From Galbula dea (lineage: Eukaryota > Chordata > Aves > Piciformes > Galbulidae), in NCBI GenBank assembly GCA_013399015.1, contig VWZX01008946.1:1-64000 (forward strand): 64,000 nucleotides of DNA, written 5' to 3'. Both the position numbers and the translations under genes were made by a program. Below the pieces are notes generated by a model. It was not told the DNA's origin. It saw only the letters and a list, made by a program, of their open reading frames with translations, and did no database searches. Below are positions 34,587-47,669 of the stretch, one piece after another (the first letter of the stretch is position 1; the number at the start of each line of letters is the position of its first letter).

Positions 34587-34840
34587 ATGGCATGAAGCTG
34601 TGGCATGGGAAATTCAGGTTGGAAGTTAGGAAGAGGTTCTTTACCCAGAGAGTGGTGGATCATTGGAACAGGCTCCCCAGGGAGGCTGTCATGGCACCAA
34701 CTCTCATGGAGTTTAAGGAGCACTTGCACAATGCACTTAGGCACATGGTGTGACTTTGGGGTTGTCCTGTGCCTAAATAGGAGCTGGACTTGATAAACCT
34801 TGTGTGTCCCTTTCAACTCAGGATATTCTGTGATTCTGTG
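34587..34840 (+). mobile_element. CR1 3' end (type A)
   Basis: It starts at the NGMKLWHGKFRLEV-like segment of ORF2 and runs through RFFTQRVVDHWNRLPREAVM to the type-A 3' UTR (CTTAGGCACATGGTGTGACT, GTTGTCCTGTGCCTAAATAG) and the tail ATTCTGTGATTCTGTGA. About 250 bp. Confidence 0.93.
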
Positions 34841-35933
34841 ACCAAGTCTTTCCTGCATTATTCTCCCATTCTGTAACATTGAACTTCTAGGTTCCTTTGT
34901 CTTTCTTTGTTTGTTTGTTTGTTTGTTTTTTCCAGTATTTCTGAGTTCTGCATTTCCCTGCCTAATTCAGATTGTATTAAATTATGCTTTAAATTAATAA
35001 TTTAGCTATTAGGTGAATTTGAAGTATTATGGTCATAAGTTTTAACATCTTAGAGCTCACTTCTTGTAGCATAAATATATTTAGTTGTTACACCAATCTT
35101 CTAGACAAAGCCATAGTAACTCAAGACACTGCTTATCTTCCTTAATTCCTGTGACTTTTCCAAAAGATTTCAGTTGTCTCCAAAACTGCTTAGGAGAAGT
35201 ATTGGATTGCTAATACTTCTATTTTCTTGTGTGCTAGAGCATGATGCTGCAATTTCTTCCATTAAAGAGAGGTAGAATTATTCATTTTCCTGGGGTGGTG
35301 TTTGCAGTATCAGACCAGAGTGTGTGTTTATCCTTTTGTGGTAAATGGGAAAATTACCAAGTGTAGACAAAATGTTCACTATAAAACAAAGAAAATAGAG
35401 TTGGATCAGTTGCTGTTTTCTATGTCTAAAATCAAGGAGAATATTCAAGTGAAGAAGTTTATGTGGGACATAAATGTAGGCCCTAAATTGCTCTGGATGG
35501 CAACTGAGCATATTAACTGTAAACAAGAAAGTAGTATGCAACATAAATTGGTTTTAGGGTTCAGTCACTGACATATTTGGTGCTTAAACAGCTGCAGATG
35601 AATTACTTGCTTGTTGTACATGGGAGCATATGGAGCTTCCAAAACTCCAACATGAAATTAGCACTTTTGAAATCTGTCATGTTTTCCAAAACATGTAAAA
35701 GGATTCGACATCAAAACCAGCAACTTGTTACAGAGCAATTGAATCAAAGGCCTAGCATTTTGCTAAATATTTTAAGGAGGTGGGGTGGGGAACAGTGATT
35801 TGTTTATTTTGGTAAAAGTACTCATCACATGTGAAAATTGTGAAGTGAGATGAAGGTACATGCACTGTATGCATTTTGGGGGGGATTCTGGCAGTACTGA
35901 AAACCTGATCGATCTTTTGATCACATTTCCACC
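34841..35933. other. Unique DNA with a (GTTT)n microsatellite
   Basis: A GTTT repeat lies at about 34906-34930. Overlapping open frames on both strands at 35278-35800 (up to 89 codons) have no known domain. Confidence 0.55.
34906..34930. repeat. (GTTT)n microsatellite
   Basis: About five or six GTTT units followed by a T run. Confidence 0.85.
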
Positions 35934-36032
35934 TTCTAGTGGAAAGTGTCCCTGCCCGTGGCACGGGGGTTGGAACAAGATGATCTGTAAGGTCCTTTCC
36001 AACCAAAATCATTCTCTGATGATTCTGTGATT
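35934..36032 (+). mobile_element. CR1 extreme 3' end (type E)
   Basis: CTAGTGGAAAGTGTCCCTGC followed by GGGGGTTGGAACAAGATGAT and GGTCCTTTCCAACCAAAATC, with tail GATGATTCTGTGATTC. About 100 bp of a diverged copy. Confidence 0.87.
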
Positions 36033-39000
36033 CAGGGCCACCCACTTCCTTGGTGATGATGCTCAGCCTGCAGTCTGTGCTGCCATGCTGTAAAACAGCG
36101 TTGATACAACAGATAGCCTTGGAGGGCTGCTCTCTGTTTTTTTCACCAACTGACTTCAGAGGATGGGTTTTGATGGCTGCTCCTCTTTCCCAGAGGGTAC
36201 CTCAAAGCCAACTATGTCACCTTCTCTCTCCTGTGTCTGTACAGAGATGCCAGGAATGCTTCTGACATGTCTGAGGGATGATGCTTTCACAGGCAGAAAG
36301 CCAGTGGGTCAGACCAAGCCTTTGCCAAACTGTATTAATCTGAAATGATCATACCTACTATTATGATTTATTTTCTCCTAATAATGTCATTGTTCATGTC
36401 AGCTAGGAAATGAATTAAATTTAGAGTAGAATGTAGTAGAAATAAGTAGAGCAAGTGAGATGCACAGATCATAAGCACTCCTAATGAAGTATGAAACGGG
36501 AGAGAGCATTGTTAGGGGGAGGTTTATTCATCACTAGCTGGCAACTGATAAGTGATGTTGACCCCTTTTCTAGAATGGAGTATCCATTCAGAATGCAATA
36601 TACTCAGCTTTTAAAAGTATTAAACTGTTAAACCATGGGAACAGAGTGATGAGAAAGCATCTGTTTGTAGGTGTCCCATAATCCCTTTTTCTGTTTTGCT
36701 GAAACTTTGTGCTGCTTGAGGCCAGTGATCTTTCCTCTTCCTGCCTCTTGCAGCTCTTCCATCATTTTCCAGGTTGTGCAAAGGGACAGAACAGGATTAA
36801 CACACATAATTCTGCAAAAGCTGTTTTTCTGATATGGTTATATTGTATTGCTTGTAGGCATTGTCTAATTTAGAGAATAGTGTATTTCTCTGCCAAATTA
36901 TGGCAGAAGAGCTGTACTGCAAAGCATCAATTGCTTCATGGATTTGGCTATCCTGGCCATGGAGACTAGACTCCTCTCTCATCTCTTTTATGCCCTTTGA
37001 ATAAGGTTACAGCTATTTACATGTTTTGCACAGGATTCTATTCAAGAGAAACTGCCTAGAAAACTGCACTCAAAGGTACATTGTAAACTATTTCTTAAAT
37101 ACTTTTAATTGCAAAGATTGTTTTATAAGAAAATTCTGTAGGATAGATTTCCTGTCAGGGAACACTTCTCCTTTTTTTTTTAAACTAAAAAAGTCATATT
37201 TAATTTTCTCACCTTCCTATTTTCACTTACTGAAGATTTAATTTTATTACAAATCACTAGGCATAGTCATCATGACTTGTCCATGAATTGTCCAAAAATG
37301 CTGAGGATCCAAGTACAATCCCAAGTAAGGTATTTTTAGTGGAAGGCTGGTCATGATGCCATCTGCCCTGCTACATCTCTGGTTTCTCTCTTTTTGCTCG
37401 TTCCTTCCAGTTTGGGAAGAGGGAAGGGCAAACTGAGTTCATGTTTCCTTTACAGGAGAATATATGGGAAGTGCATGGTTGGGGTGAGGATTCCTGACAC
37501 AGTACATTACACCTCTCTTCACATTATCTTCTGTATTGTTCTTCTAAACCACTCAGAGTCACTCCTTTAGAGAATATATTTACTGTATCACACAGAGGGG
37601 TCTGCTTGATTGCGTGTTCTCTGAATCTCAGGCTTAACCTATTTGCCAGAACAGCCTTGAGAAATAAATGAAAAAAATCCCCAGAGACCTCAATATGATG
37701 AGTTTGAGAATACAGATTGTGATGAGTTAGTTATACATCTTTATATTAGGTGTATTTTTGTGCATGTTTTGTACTGCACTGTTTGAGGTTAAGTGTCCTG
37801 TGATAAAGCTAAGCTGACAGTAATGAATAATGCCAGGCAGAGCATCCCTACTGAAAGCCAGTGGCTTTTCTGAGCTCTTTCACTTAGCATTGCTGAAAGA
37901 AATGGATCTAACACAATGAAGGATATTTTTTCATTTCCTTTTTCTAACAACAAAGTTTATTAGACAACTGATCGACTGCTATTGAGGAAGACTTTATTAG
38001 CTGTTCCGAGGAAAGAACATCTTGAAGGCATCTGTGGAAGTACAATGGGAAGGAAAGATCTGAAAATGAGAGCAGGCTTTCCTGAGGTCAGTGAATATGC
38101 CCAACTCCTTTTTGTTTCCTTCTGTCTTCATGGGTCAGTCTTCAAAGTCTCAGCAAGGTTTTTGGTTTAATCAGAAGCAGTTGATGGAAAGAATACATAA
38201 TTAAGGTGGAGGGGATTCTGGGAGTTCATATGGAAACTCGGGTAAAGAGCAATTAACTGCTTTTATTTGAAGGGAAAAGAATCAGGTGAGAAGATAATAT
38301 TGAGGTTTGAATAACCTTACAGTTCAGATTGTGTTTTGAATGCTTGAATGTGTCTCTTTTCTGGTGGAAAATGAAGGGAGAATAATAAAGCAAGATAACT
38401 TCTGGACTGTCCTGGGGAGTAGAGACATGCAAAGAGGTAAGGAGGAGTTTGGATAATGCGCCAGGAGATAATGGGTGAAGAGCTTGACCATCAGAAAAGT
38501 GAAAGCAACTGCAGCCACAACAGGGGCTGATAAACTCTGTCCCTTTGAAACTGAGACTAGAAAAATGAGCCATTTTAGGGCTTGTTTTCTCAGGAGCAAG
38601 TCGAAAATCTCTTCTGTCTGAGCAGTTGCTGGAGTATTGACAAGGAACTGAGGAACTGACAAGCTAATGTGTACTTGTGAGGGATGGGAACAGATAACAA
38701 ATGCCCTTTATATGTGCACTTTTTTGTTTTGTTTTGTGCATCTATTTGGGAGAAGCTGTTTTTTGTTTGGTTTTCCTCAGTCAGTCATCTCCTGAAGGAA
38801 GCTTTAGTTGACATGTCAATTGGATAAGTGGTCCTGAATGTGTCTTCTGAGTAGTGGTTTGTTGCATTTTGGAGTGTTCTGCATCGCATTGCTGCAAATT
38901 ATGTTTCTGTGCTAATGGGAGAAAGCTGATGATTAGAAGACTGAAATTTCTGAACAAGGATGTCTCCCAAAGGTGTGTGAGATGATTTATTTACAGAATA

Positions 39001-42000
39001 CTGAAGATGCACGTAGTTTATAAGTGTTTCACTATTGGAATAGTGCTATATTCTTTCTCTGTCCACAATATTATACTAGCTGGTTTTATGTTCTCTTTCT
39101 AGTCTGTATCAAGTTTGTGTAAATGTTAAACATAATAATTTTTGGAGAGAGTGAGAGAATGAGAAGGAAATAAATTAGGTTTCCTTCCACATCACTTTCT
39201 ATTTGAGAGGTAACTTACACTTCCTGAAGTCAGCCTTTGAAAAAGCAGGAAGATAAAGCAACTGTCAAAACCACGTAAGAGGAAGGGTGTAGCTGAATCC
39301 ATAAAGCTAATGCAAGACCTTCCAATGTGATTTCTCTGAGACAATACTGTAAACAGAGGCTTAAAAATTAGTTCAAACAAAAATAAAATTTGGAAAGTTT
39401 CTGCAAAGAAGAGCAGCATAAGAAAGCCATCTCCATGGCCTCATCTCTGCTGCTGGCAGAGAATTTCATGTCTACTAGAAACTCGAAACTAATCTTTTCT
39501 CTGTATGTATGTGGAGGTGTTCAGATGAAAAAGAAGTTCAGTCCTGGGCTGCCACTTACATTTCCAAATGCTTCCATGTATCCAGCTTTGCAGTGTTGCT
39601 TCCATTGTCTGCCCTCTCTTTGCCTGTAACAGAACTGCTTTCCTCTTGGCCTTGTTCTTGCACTTCCTTGTACCGTGGTACATTTTGTTCCCAAGGACTC
39701 TGTGTAGGTGTGCTGTAATTCCTATTCTAATCCCAGCACTCCAGAATTGTAAGCATCTCCATTAAAATATTTATGGAAGAAACATTTGAAGTTTCACTTT
39801 AGTGTATAATCCTAAAGATACCAGTGCTGAAACCAACTAGATGAGCTTGGTGAGTTATAAGCCAGATATTGAAACAATTGAGTGTCCCTTTAGTGCTGTG
39901 CTGTCAGTATTTATCTTCACTGACTTGAACTTGTCTGTCTGTATAATCCAATTTTTATTCTAACTTGTCCTGTTATGCTGAGCACAGATTGTCAGTTTTA
40001 TAAGTGAATCCCTAACAAATATAAAACTGTACTTACTCTACCGTGTGAATTTGATGGATTAGCAGTATAATTTACAAGGTAAGCTTATTTCTGAAGAAAT
40101 GATACAGGTTTCTATACAGAATAAATGAGCTATAGAGACTTGGTGTTTTCATTGTAAGTGTAATTCAGTTTGTACTTTTGGAATAATTAGCAGTGAATAT
40201 AAGAGATTTTTCTGACAGTCATGCTTAAATAATGCTTTCTGCTTTTTATACTTAACTAGTTCTCTTTTTAGAGTGTAACAAAATCAGAATTCTGAATCAG
40301 AAAATAAAGCAAGAAAACATCTTTTAAGAAACCTTATTTATTTAAATTCTTATAAAATGCCACTGTGACCTTTTTAAGTTTAAATGCTGATTTGGTAATT
40401 GTTGAATTTAGCTGGAAAGGTGTGGACAATGAAGAGAGGGAAGAAATACATGTTACAGAAGATTAGTTGCTGTCATTTTTCATTAGTACTTCAAATAAAG
40501 ACTCAAATCTAATTGCCCATTTTTGAAGTTTCTTTAGCCACTTGTATTTTTCCAAGGGCAAAAAGCTCTCTGTCCTGTGTTCTCTCAGTCAAAAGTCACA
40601 CTAAGGTAAAATAATTAAATCAAAACCCATACAGTTCAAGGGTTTCTCTTCTGTTTTAAGTAGAGCTGTGTAATCACAGCACAGTTTAATTCAGCTGCAA
40701 CGTTTGTCCACAGGAAACTACAATAATACTATCACATTCTGCAAGTAGCAATGACATTATTTTAATTTCTGAATTATGAATAATCTGGTGGTTGGTTTGT
40801 GCTCTTCACTGATTCAGGCTCCCACAATTGTTTTTAACCTCACTGATAATTTTTTTATCAAATGAATTTACTGTGAATGTGAATTTATTGTGCCAATTCA
40901 AATTTTAGGATCACTCTTACTTGTGGTACCAAGATTAACTGCTAGAGAACATGTGCTGCCATTGCCAATAGCAGTGCACTTGGTTCAGGGTTCTGCTAAT
41001 TTTTACTGTTTTCAGTTGAGCCTCCTGTAATATCTCTAATTGAGGGCTATCAAATGTCATTCTCACATGAGGAATTTGTAATTTTAGTGGCAGCTAATTA
41101 AGAGATGTGAGGAGCTGAGCCTTGATGCTTCAGTGAGTAATTACCTCCTCTTGGTATTACGTTATTTTAAATTTGGCATATAAAAAGAGTAATTTGTGGC
41201 TCTCAGCAGAAGTATGACCATCCCTGGGGATGGGGCTGCTCAGCTGTGAGGAGCTGAGTGCCACTGCATAAGCTGCTGGTGGTGGTGACACCGTGGGTAC
41301 AGAGGAGCTCGTGTGTGTATTTTTGGACTGTTTTTTGTTGGGAGCGCAGCTGATCAGGGCTTGGGTCCTTTCTGCCCTCCTCCCCACGGTCCCCAGGCCA
41401 ATACAGCTGGCTTTCTGCCACTCAGTGATCACCCCTGGCAGGGGAATCCTCCCCTGGCTGGGCCTCTGGAGCATTGCAGAGCGAATAGGTGAGAGCCAGA
41501 GAACGCAGACTTAAGGGTTTACCAATGTCAGATGTTAAGATTTGGCTGGAAGGTTACTGTGGGACCCTGACCTTACCCTTTGCTGTGTGTAGCAAGAGGC
41601 AGAGGTGAAAAAAACTATTTCTGACCTCTGCCATCCACATAGTTCCCCTTTTGGCCATTTATTTATGCAGTGTACATTGGTTGTCCTGTTCATAAAATGT
41701 GTAAAATTTCTGAGATAATTTGCAGTTTAATATGATTTTAATAATAATACATTTAAACAGTTCTGTAATTTAGGAGTACATAGGTAAAAGACAGTACCTC
41801 AGAAGAAAATCACTACTGTATAGCTTTTGTGTAGCACTTAGTAAAAGATGTGCTATCAAGGTACAACGTAGAAATAAACAGCTCTTTGGGGTGTAAGATA
41901 CTACTACATTATTTCATTCAATGCTTATTTGCCTATATTTATATACTAACAATATATAAAGTTTTTAACATTTATTCTTCTGCTGTCTAGAATTAATTGT

Positions 42001-42540
42001 AGAGATCATGAAATGCTGTGTGAATTAGTTTTAGGTAATAGAAACAATGCTGTGATTGGAAAAGAATAGATAGTTGAGGAAAAACTGTACTTGAGAGGGT
42101 TTAATAAGATTCTAGGACTGAAAGTGCTTGAGTTTCATTCAATGTAGCTGTGACTGGCAGTGAATTTAACACTTCAAAGAAAATTGTTGAAATATAAATG
42201 TTCAATAGGATGCTCAGGTGATTTCTACTGGAGGGTACTTCTCAGTCTCTGGCTCATAAGAATGGTACTATATTAGAGCATTTAGAAACACTTTCTGCAG
42301 AAGGGATTTGGGAATGTTTCTTGTCAGCATTATTCATGGCACTTTTAGTACCTGGCAGCAAAATCAAAGTGGTGTGAAGTTCGTTCTTCTTCTGAGACAG
42401 AGGTGTGGCAGGCTGGATTCAGTGTGGTGGCCTCTTGCTCAGTTAAATATGAATACTACTACCATTTTGTTACTTAAGCATGCTTTTGCTTTATATTTAG
42501 TAAGAGGTCTCGGGCACCAAAGCAGTGATTCAGGTTTATT
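36033..42540. other. 6.5 kb transposon-free block
   Basis: No CR1 or LTR fragment is recognisable over about 6.5 kb, the longest such block here. Open frames up to 112 codons (38253-38662 minus, 39390-39765 both strands) show no known domain. A locally GC-richer segment with a TATA-like motif and a splice-donor-like sequence lies at 41179-41494. The rest is AT-rich. Confidence 0.6.
41179..41494 (+). promoter_or_regulatory. Speculative promoter / first-exon-like segment
   Basis: TATAAAAAG at 41179-41187 is followed by about 290 bp clearly richer in G+C than the flanks, with scattered CpG. Then comes ATAG|GTGAGA, a good splice-donor match with GT at 41489-41490. No protein homology is seen in the plus-strand frames. 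Each element occurs often by chance, so only their order and spacing are suggestive. Confidence 0.2.
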
Positions 42541-42704
42541 ATAGAATCATAGGATGGTTTGGGTTGGAAGGGACCTTCAAGATCATCTAGTCCAACCCTG
42601 CTGCCATAGGCAGGGACACCTTCCACTAGACCAGTTCACTCAAAGCCCCATCCAGCCTTGTCTTAAAAGCTTCCAGGGGTAGGGCTTCCACAACCTCTCT
42701 GGGC
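42541..42704 (-). mobile_element. CR1 3' end (type E)
   Basis: ATAGAATCATAGGATGGTTT followed by GGGTTGGAAGGGACCTTCAA, the GGCAGGGACACCTTCCACTA segment and late ORF2 to CAACCTCTCTGGGC. It is truncated near 42704. Confidence 0.91.
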
Positions 42705-44212
42705 TTTGAAGGTTTTGAACTTGACCTATGGGCAGTTTTCCTTGTAGGAAACCACAGTAACTGGAATGATGTGATATATTAGATCATCTCTGTGTATGTT
42801 TTGACATTCTTTGTTAAACTGGCACTACACATAAACTTTTTTTGGAACACTCAGGTATCTTGTCCAACAGCTCAGTGGAACATCTAAGATCAGGATGTGG
42901 ACTCTGAAGCTGGTCTTCAGATGAGTGGAGGAAGTACAGTGTAGGTACAATGCGTGGGTGAAGCAAAGCAGTAATTGTGAATTCTGATGATCTCTCCTCA
43001 TGGTTTTTCATAGAGACTTAAAATAACTGCATTAAATGCAGTGTGGGTAGAAAGAGAAGCATAGTAATGATTTAATAGCTGCTTCATGGGAAGATTTTCT
43101 CCTGTTTAGTAAGTTTGAAGAGTATTTTCTCTAGTAGGTACTGACAGGCATGTATGAGTTAGCATTTGCTATGTAGCACAAGAAACTCCCATAATTTGTT
43201 TCACTAGGATTTAAACATGATTTCTTATCATAGGTATGTAGCAAAATTATGGAGAAAATTAATGGAATTTATGGAAAAGTGTTGGATATCAAACCTTTGG
43301 TTTTGGTTTGTTACCTGGAACATTTTGAATGTAAGACACTACTTGGTCATTTATTTACTACACTGTATACTCCTCTAAAATACTGGACTGATTTTTGAAG
43401 ATGTTCTGCTTACCTTATCTTTTTCTGTGTTTAAGATCATTTGCAAACATTTACATTTTACAGGAAAAAAGATTGTTTAAAGCAATTACAAAAATCGGTA
43501 TCACTCTACAATATAGTTGATTTCTTCTTCTTCTTACCTGCTGGTTGGGTTCAAGGTTGCCCAGCAAAAGGATGCTTTTTTCTCTAGTCTAATTCTGTAA
43601 ACTCTTCTAAAACTCAGTGAAGTGTTTCTGTCAGTAGGAAGAAAGCAGAAGAAGAGCATGAAAGCTTTGAGCAGCTGCAGATTAGAAATATTAAGACTGC
43701 TACAGTTCATCTTCATTCTTTCTTGCAGCTAGAAAATCGGCTGGAAGTCTGTGGGCCATGATCTGAGATATCTAGCAATAGTCTGAACTAAGCACAGTGA
43801 AAATGAGGCTCCAGAAGCTGGCAGAGGCTTACGAGGTGATAGTGTAGAGCTGAGAGTGTAAGGCAGAGATATAAATGATTTAACATACACAACTAATGAA
43901 AAACAAGTGAATTAACACTGACAGGGAAAAAAAATAACCAACCACAGCGATATAATGTCCCCATTATGTCTGAATCTACCACTTGAAGGTAGAATTGGAA
44001 CATGTTGTGATGGGGCTTCCTGAAAACCCTTAATTTTTAGGAAAGATTTAAAGGAAGAAAGGAATAGATCAACTGCAGGAATAAAGCAGTTGATTTGTGG
44101 GGCACCAAGGGCAGGAACTATATGATAGCACTAAATATTGGGTGAACTGTATGTGTATCTGTATATGTGCCTTTGAATTCATATGCTTAATTTAAATGTG
44201 TATTTTGAGTTG
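42705..44212. other. Unique AT-rich DNA
   Basis: No gene, RNA or repeat is recognisable. Confidence 0.55.
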
Positions 44213-44306
44213 TCACAGAATCACAGAGTGTTAGGAGCTGGAAGGGACCTTGAAAGATCATCCAGTCCAAACCCCCTGCCAAGAGCAGGATTCCCTAGAC
44301 TAGGTC
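44213..44306 (-). mobile_element. CR1 extreme 3' end (type C)
   Basis: TCACAGAATCACAGAGTGTT, the GGAGCTGGAAGGGACC block and CAGGATTCCCTAGACTAGG. It is very similar to 20240-20340 and truncated at nearly the same place. Confidence 0.88.
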
Positions 44307-44587
44307 TCAGAAAAGATTTTTAAGACTACTGTCACAAAATTTTGGTATTCACATTAGTTGTTTTATTTGTAAGTTTTTACTGGTTCTAATACAATGATCT
44401 AGTGAAATCTTGATGTGCAATTAAATACCTTTGACATTCAGCTTTCTCACATGAAGATGAATGTGCAGATAAAGAAAATGCCCCTGAATAATGACTTACA
44501 AAGCTTAACAGCCATTGTGCATTCTTTATATGCTCCAGACTTCAAAATATTTGAGTATTCTTTGACTTAAACCCCCTTTCTGGTGAT

Positions 44588-44611
44588 TTTTAAAGTTTTA
44601 AAACTTTAAAA
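44588..44611. repeat. 24-bp perfect AT-rich palindrome
   Basis: TTTTAAAGTTTT and its exact reverse complement are placed back to back. It could form a cruciform, but palindromes of A/T runs arise readily by chance. Confidence 0.7.
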
Positions 44612-44810
44612 GTTATATGGTCATATTATTTCAGTGATTCACTTTGGTCTTGACAGATACACTTTTATGTTAGGAATAAGATTTGGAGGCCTGGTAGAAG
44701 GCAGTCCTTCTCTGAGACATCTAATTTCTTTCTCTTTCACTTCAGATGTTTGTTTTCAGAGACATTATTCTGCATTTCCAAATACATAGCAGAAAAGAAC
44801 TGGGCTTCTT

Positions 44811-44853
44811 NNNNNNNNAAAAAAAAGGGGGGTGTTATGAGGGGGGGGGGGGG
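44811..44853. other. Assembly gap beside A and G homopolymers
   Basis: Eight N (44811-44818) are followed by eight A, six G, a short spacer and a run of about 13 G. Low-complexity sequence probably blocked assembly here. Confidence 0.85.
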
Positions 44854-46988
44854 AGATGTAAATAAGCATTAGGAACATGAGCAAAATCTTGTACAGTGTT
44901 TTTCAAACTCTGTACCATGTTTTATGATAAGTATTAAAAGTATCATAGAAGTTTAGATAGCTGTAATATATGAGATGTTTTCTTGCCAGACACCAGAGAC
45001 TCTTGGATAGCACACAAGAATAGTCATCTCAGTGATAGCTTTGGTAATGACTTTTATTCCCTAAAAGGAAGCCAGTGCAGTATAATAAATTAAGGTTCCA
45101 CTAATGCATAATATTGGTGAGGGATATTCATTTCTAATTGCTGAAATAACTTGTTTTTTAGCACTCTGCAGGATAAAATCCACGTGGAATGTTCTGCAGC
45201 TATGATTGCTCATTTCCTGTGAGGTTGAGTTAGGTAGACCCTTTCCTTCACACACAGGCTGTGACATCTGCGTGTGTGTAACTTCTTGTTTAAAGGGGAT
45301 AGCAAGTATCTGCTGTTGACTGAGATGGCTGTATCCTCATAACACCAACACTTTGTGGAACAAGTGAGTCTCTATTCATGTGTTAGCTGCTTTCATCCAT
45401 ACAAAATGGAGTTGTGGAGCAATTCAGTGTGCTTTATTCAAGTTGTCCCCTGTGTGCACTCCCTCCATCTGTGAGACAAACTGTCGAATCCATGTTCAGC
45501 TTCTGTTACTGTAAATCAAAGGGACAATCTTTTATGTTCTAAATTAACTTTTTCTCTGCTTTGACATCTTACCATTTTTTAATCCAAATGAATTAAGACC
45601 ATACAGGTAGTTTGGAGACAGATACTAATCTTTTAGGCCCAAAGGTTGTGTTGTTTAGAATGTGTATTATAATAGGAAACGAGGGAAAATGCATCAGCTT
45701 TGTTGGAAACATGTCACTATATGTAAGTGTATGCATACATATAAGTATTTCTTTGAAATGAGAAATCTATCAAGAAAGTGTTGCTGTTAAAAGTGCATAG
45801 TATAAGTAATTACTACAAAGAAATACTTGGTGCTTTTGTTTTTCTATGCATGCTGCTATTTCAGTGTTCACATTTGAAGATGAGCTCCAAATTCAATCCT
45901 TGGCTGTTAGACTAAGTAAGACAGACTCTTTTCAAAGTGAGTCTGCATGCTTTGAGCATGGTACAAGATGGAACTAAAATGTTTCACTTTAAAATCTCCT
46001 GCTATTGACAGTTAATTATATTCCAGACAAAAGAATGGAGAACAAATGTGGTATGTCACTGCAGGCTGCAAAGGCCAGGCTCCTGCAGGAGGTTTGTTGA
46101 GTAGCATTTGAGAAACCAATATCTGTGTAGCCTGCTAGCACCATAAGCTGATTTACGTTTTGTGTAACAGACTCCTACAACTCTTCTGGATTTTGGCAGT
46201 CCTCTTCTTGACCTGCCTCTCCCATTCTTTAAGTGCCCTTATTAAAGACAAATCAAGATTGCTTCTAGGAGGCTTGTTCGCCTTTCAGAACTATTTTGGT
46301 TGGAGAGTGACGCAAACCTATTGGTTGATTGTCACTGGGAACAGATGCATCACTTAGACTGTACTTCTGAAGAGTATTATATATACAATCTTTGCTTAGT
46401 CATTTAGGATATAAAAGTCTTATCACTTCAATGAAAAGAATAGCAGCTCATGAACAAACTTTTGAATCATTAAAAGTTTTAATGTATGGTGCAAAATTTC
46501 AGTATGCTAGTGTGACAGAGCTCTCCTTTTTGGATGCTGACAGTAAAAAATGCAGAAGCCCTAATACAGAAGTTTTAGCCATTCTGCATATTTACTGTAA
46601 ATTTAAAGGTTCTGTCAAGGGTGCACAGGCATTTTGCAAGTATATAAAAATACAGGAACTTTTTTGCCAACGGGGGCGATCATGGATTTTATGGACTATT
46701 TTTTTTTTTCATTGCCTTGAAGAAGCAGGAAGCAATTTCAACAGCAAGATCATGTTCAGGCTTCCCTCATCTTTTTGAGACAGCAAGTATGAGTCAGTAC
46801 ACTTTGGTTATCATGGTGACCAACGACAGCACTGGTTTGCATTTGAATACAGCCATTAAACAGTTAAGAAGTCATTGGCACACAATAGGTGATGGTAGGC
46901 TGTAAGAAATGCAAGATGTGGTGTGCAAGGTACTTACTGAACATACACAGAGGAGGATAGGCTGTATTCTTTGAGTTCTTACAAACTG

Positions 46989-47669
46989 GGGCTTGGGGCA
47001 GTGTGTCTAGAAAGCTGCCCAGTGGAAAAAGACCTGGAGGTGCTGGTCGACAGCAGCTAAAGATGAGGCAGCAGTGTGCCCAGGTGGCCAAGAAGGCTAA
47101 CAGGATCCTGGCTTGGATCCAAACTAGTGTGGCCATCAGGACTGGGATCTTCCCCTTGTACTAAGCACTGGTGAGGCTGCATCTTTAATACTGTGTTCAT
47201 TTTGGGGCCTCTCACTCCAAGAAGGACAATGAGGTGCTGGAGTGTGTTCAGAGAAAGGCAAAGAAGGTGGTGATGGGTCTAGAGCATAAGTCTTATGAGG
47301 AGTGGCTGAGGGAACTGCAGTTGTTTAGCCTGGAGAAATGGGGACTCAAGAAAGACCTTCTCACTCTCTGCAACTCCCTGAAAGGAGGTTGTAGCAAGGT
47401 AGGGGTTGGTTTCTTCTCCCAGGTCACAAATGATAGAACAAGAAGAAACGGTCTCACATTGTGCCGTGGGAGGTTTAGGAAATATTTCTTCACTAAAACA
47501 GTGTTTAAACATTGGAACAGTCTGACCAGGGCAGTAGTGGAGTCACCATCCCTGAAGAGATTCAGAATATATATAGGTATGGTGCTGAGGGACATGTTTT
47601 CATGGTGACTTGGTAGTGTTGGGTTATGGGTTAGTCTTTTCCAACCTTAATGACTGTATGATTCTCTGA
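46989..47669 (+). mobile_element. CR1 fragment, about 680 bp (type F)
   Basis: It begins near the ESCPVEKDLEVLVDSS region of ORF2 and runs through QQCAQVAKKANRILAW. An open stretch from 47234 (LECVQRKAKKVVMGLEH, LFSLEKWGLKKDLLTL, NDRTRRNGLTLCRGRF) leads to a stop at 47608. The type-F 3' UTR and a decayed tail (TGTATGATTCTCTG) follow. Frames shift before 47234. Confidence 0.92.
47234..47608 (+). pseudogene. CR1 ORF2 C-terminal remnant
   Basis: 124 codons of the last part of ORF2, including LECVQRKAKKVVMG, ELQLFSLEKWG, NDRTRRNGLTL, FFTKTVFKHWNSLTR and VVESPSLKRF. It is relatively diverged, and upstream ORF2 is out of frame, so it is inactive. Confidence 0.85.

Larger units (their letters stand above)
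44307..46988. other. Unique DNA with an assembly gap
   Basis: It contains an 8-base N gap (44811-44818), homopolymer runs, a 24-bp palindrome (44588-44611) and a 128-codon plus-strand frame (46392-46778) with no recognisable domain. The frame is AT-rich and probably chance. Confidence 0.55.

Noticed and set aside
38253..38662. Overlapping minus-strand frames of 106 and 112 codons as a coding exon
   Set aside because: The two frames overlap in different phases without conserved motifs, typical of chance open frames.
39390..39765. Cluster of open frames on both strands as a gene
   Set aside because: They are mutually overlapping frames with Cys-rich low-information translations, no domain and no splice support.
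44588..44611. AT-rich palindrome as a replication or recombination site
   Set aside because: It is made only of short A and T runs; such palindromes are common by chance and no other signal surrounds it.
46392..46778. 128-codon plus-strand open frame as a possible gene
   Set aside because: It is AT-rich with no recognisable domain, promoter or splice context. Open frames of this length are expected by chance in 64 kb.
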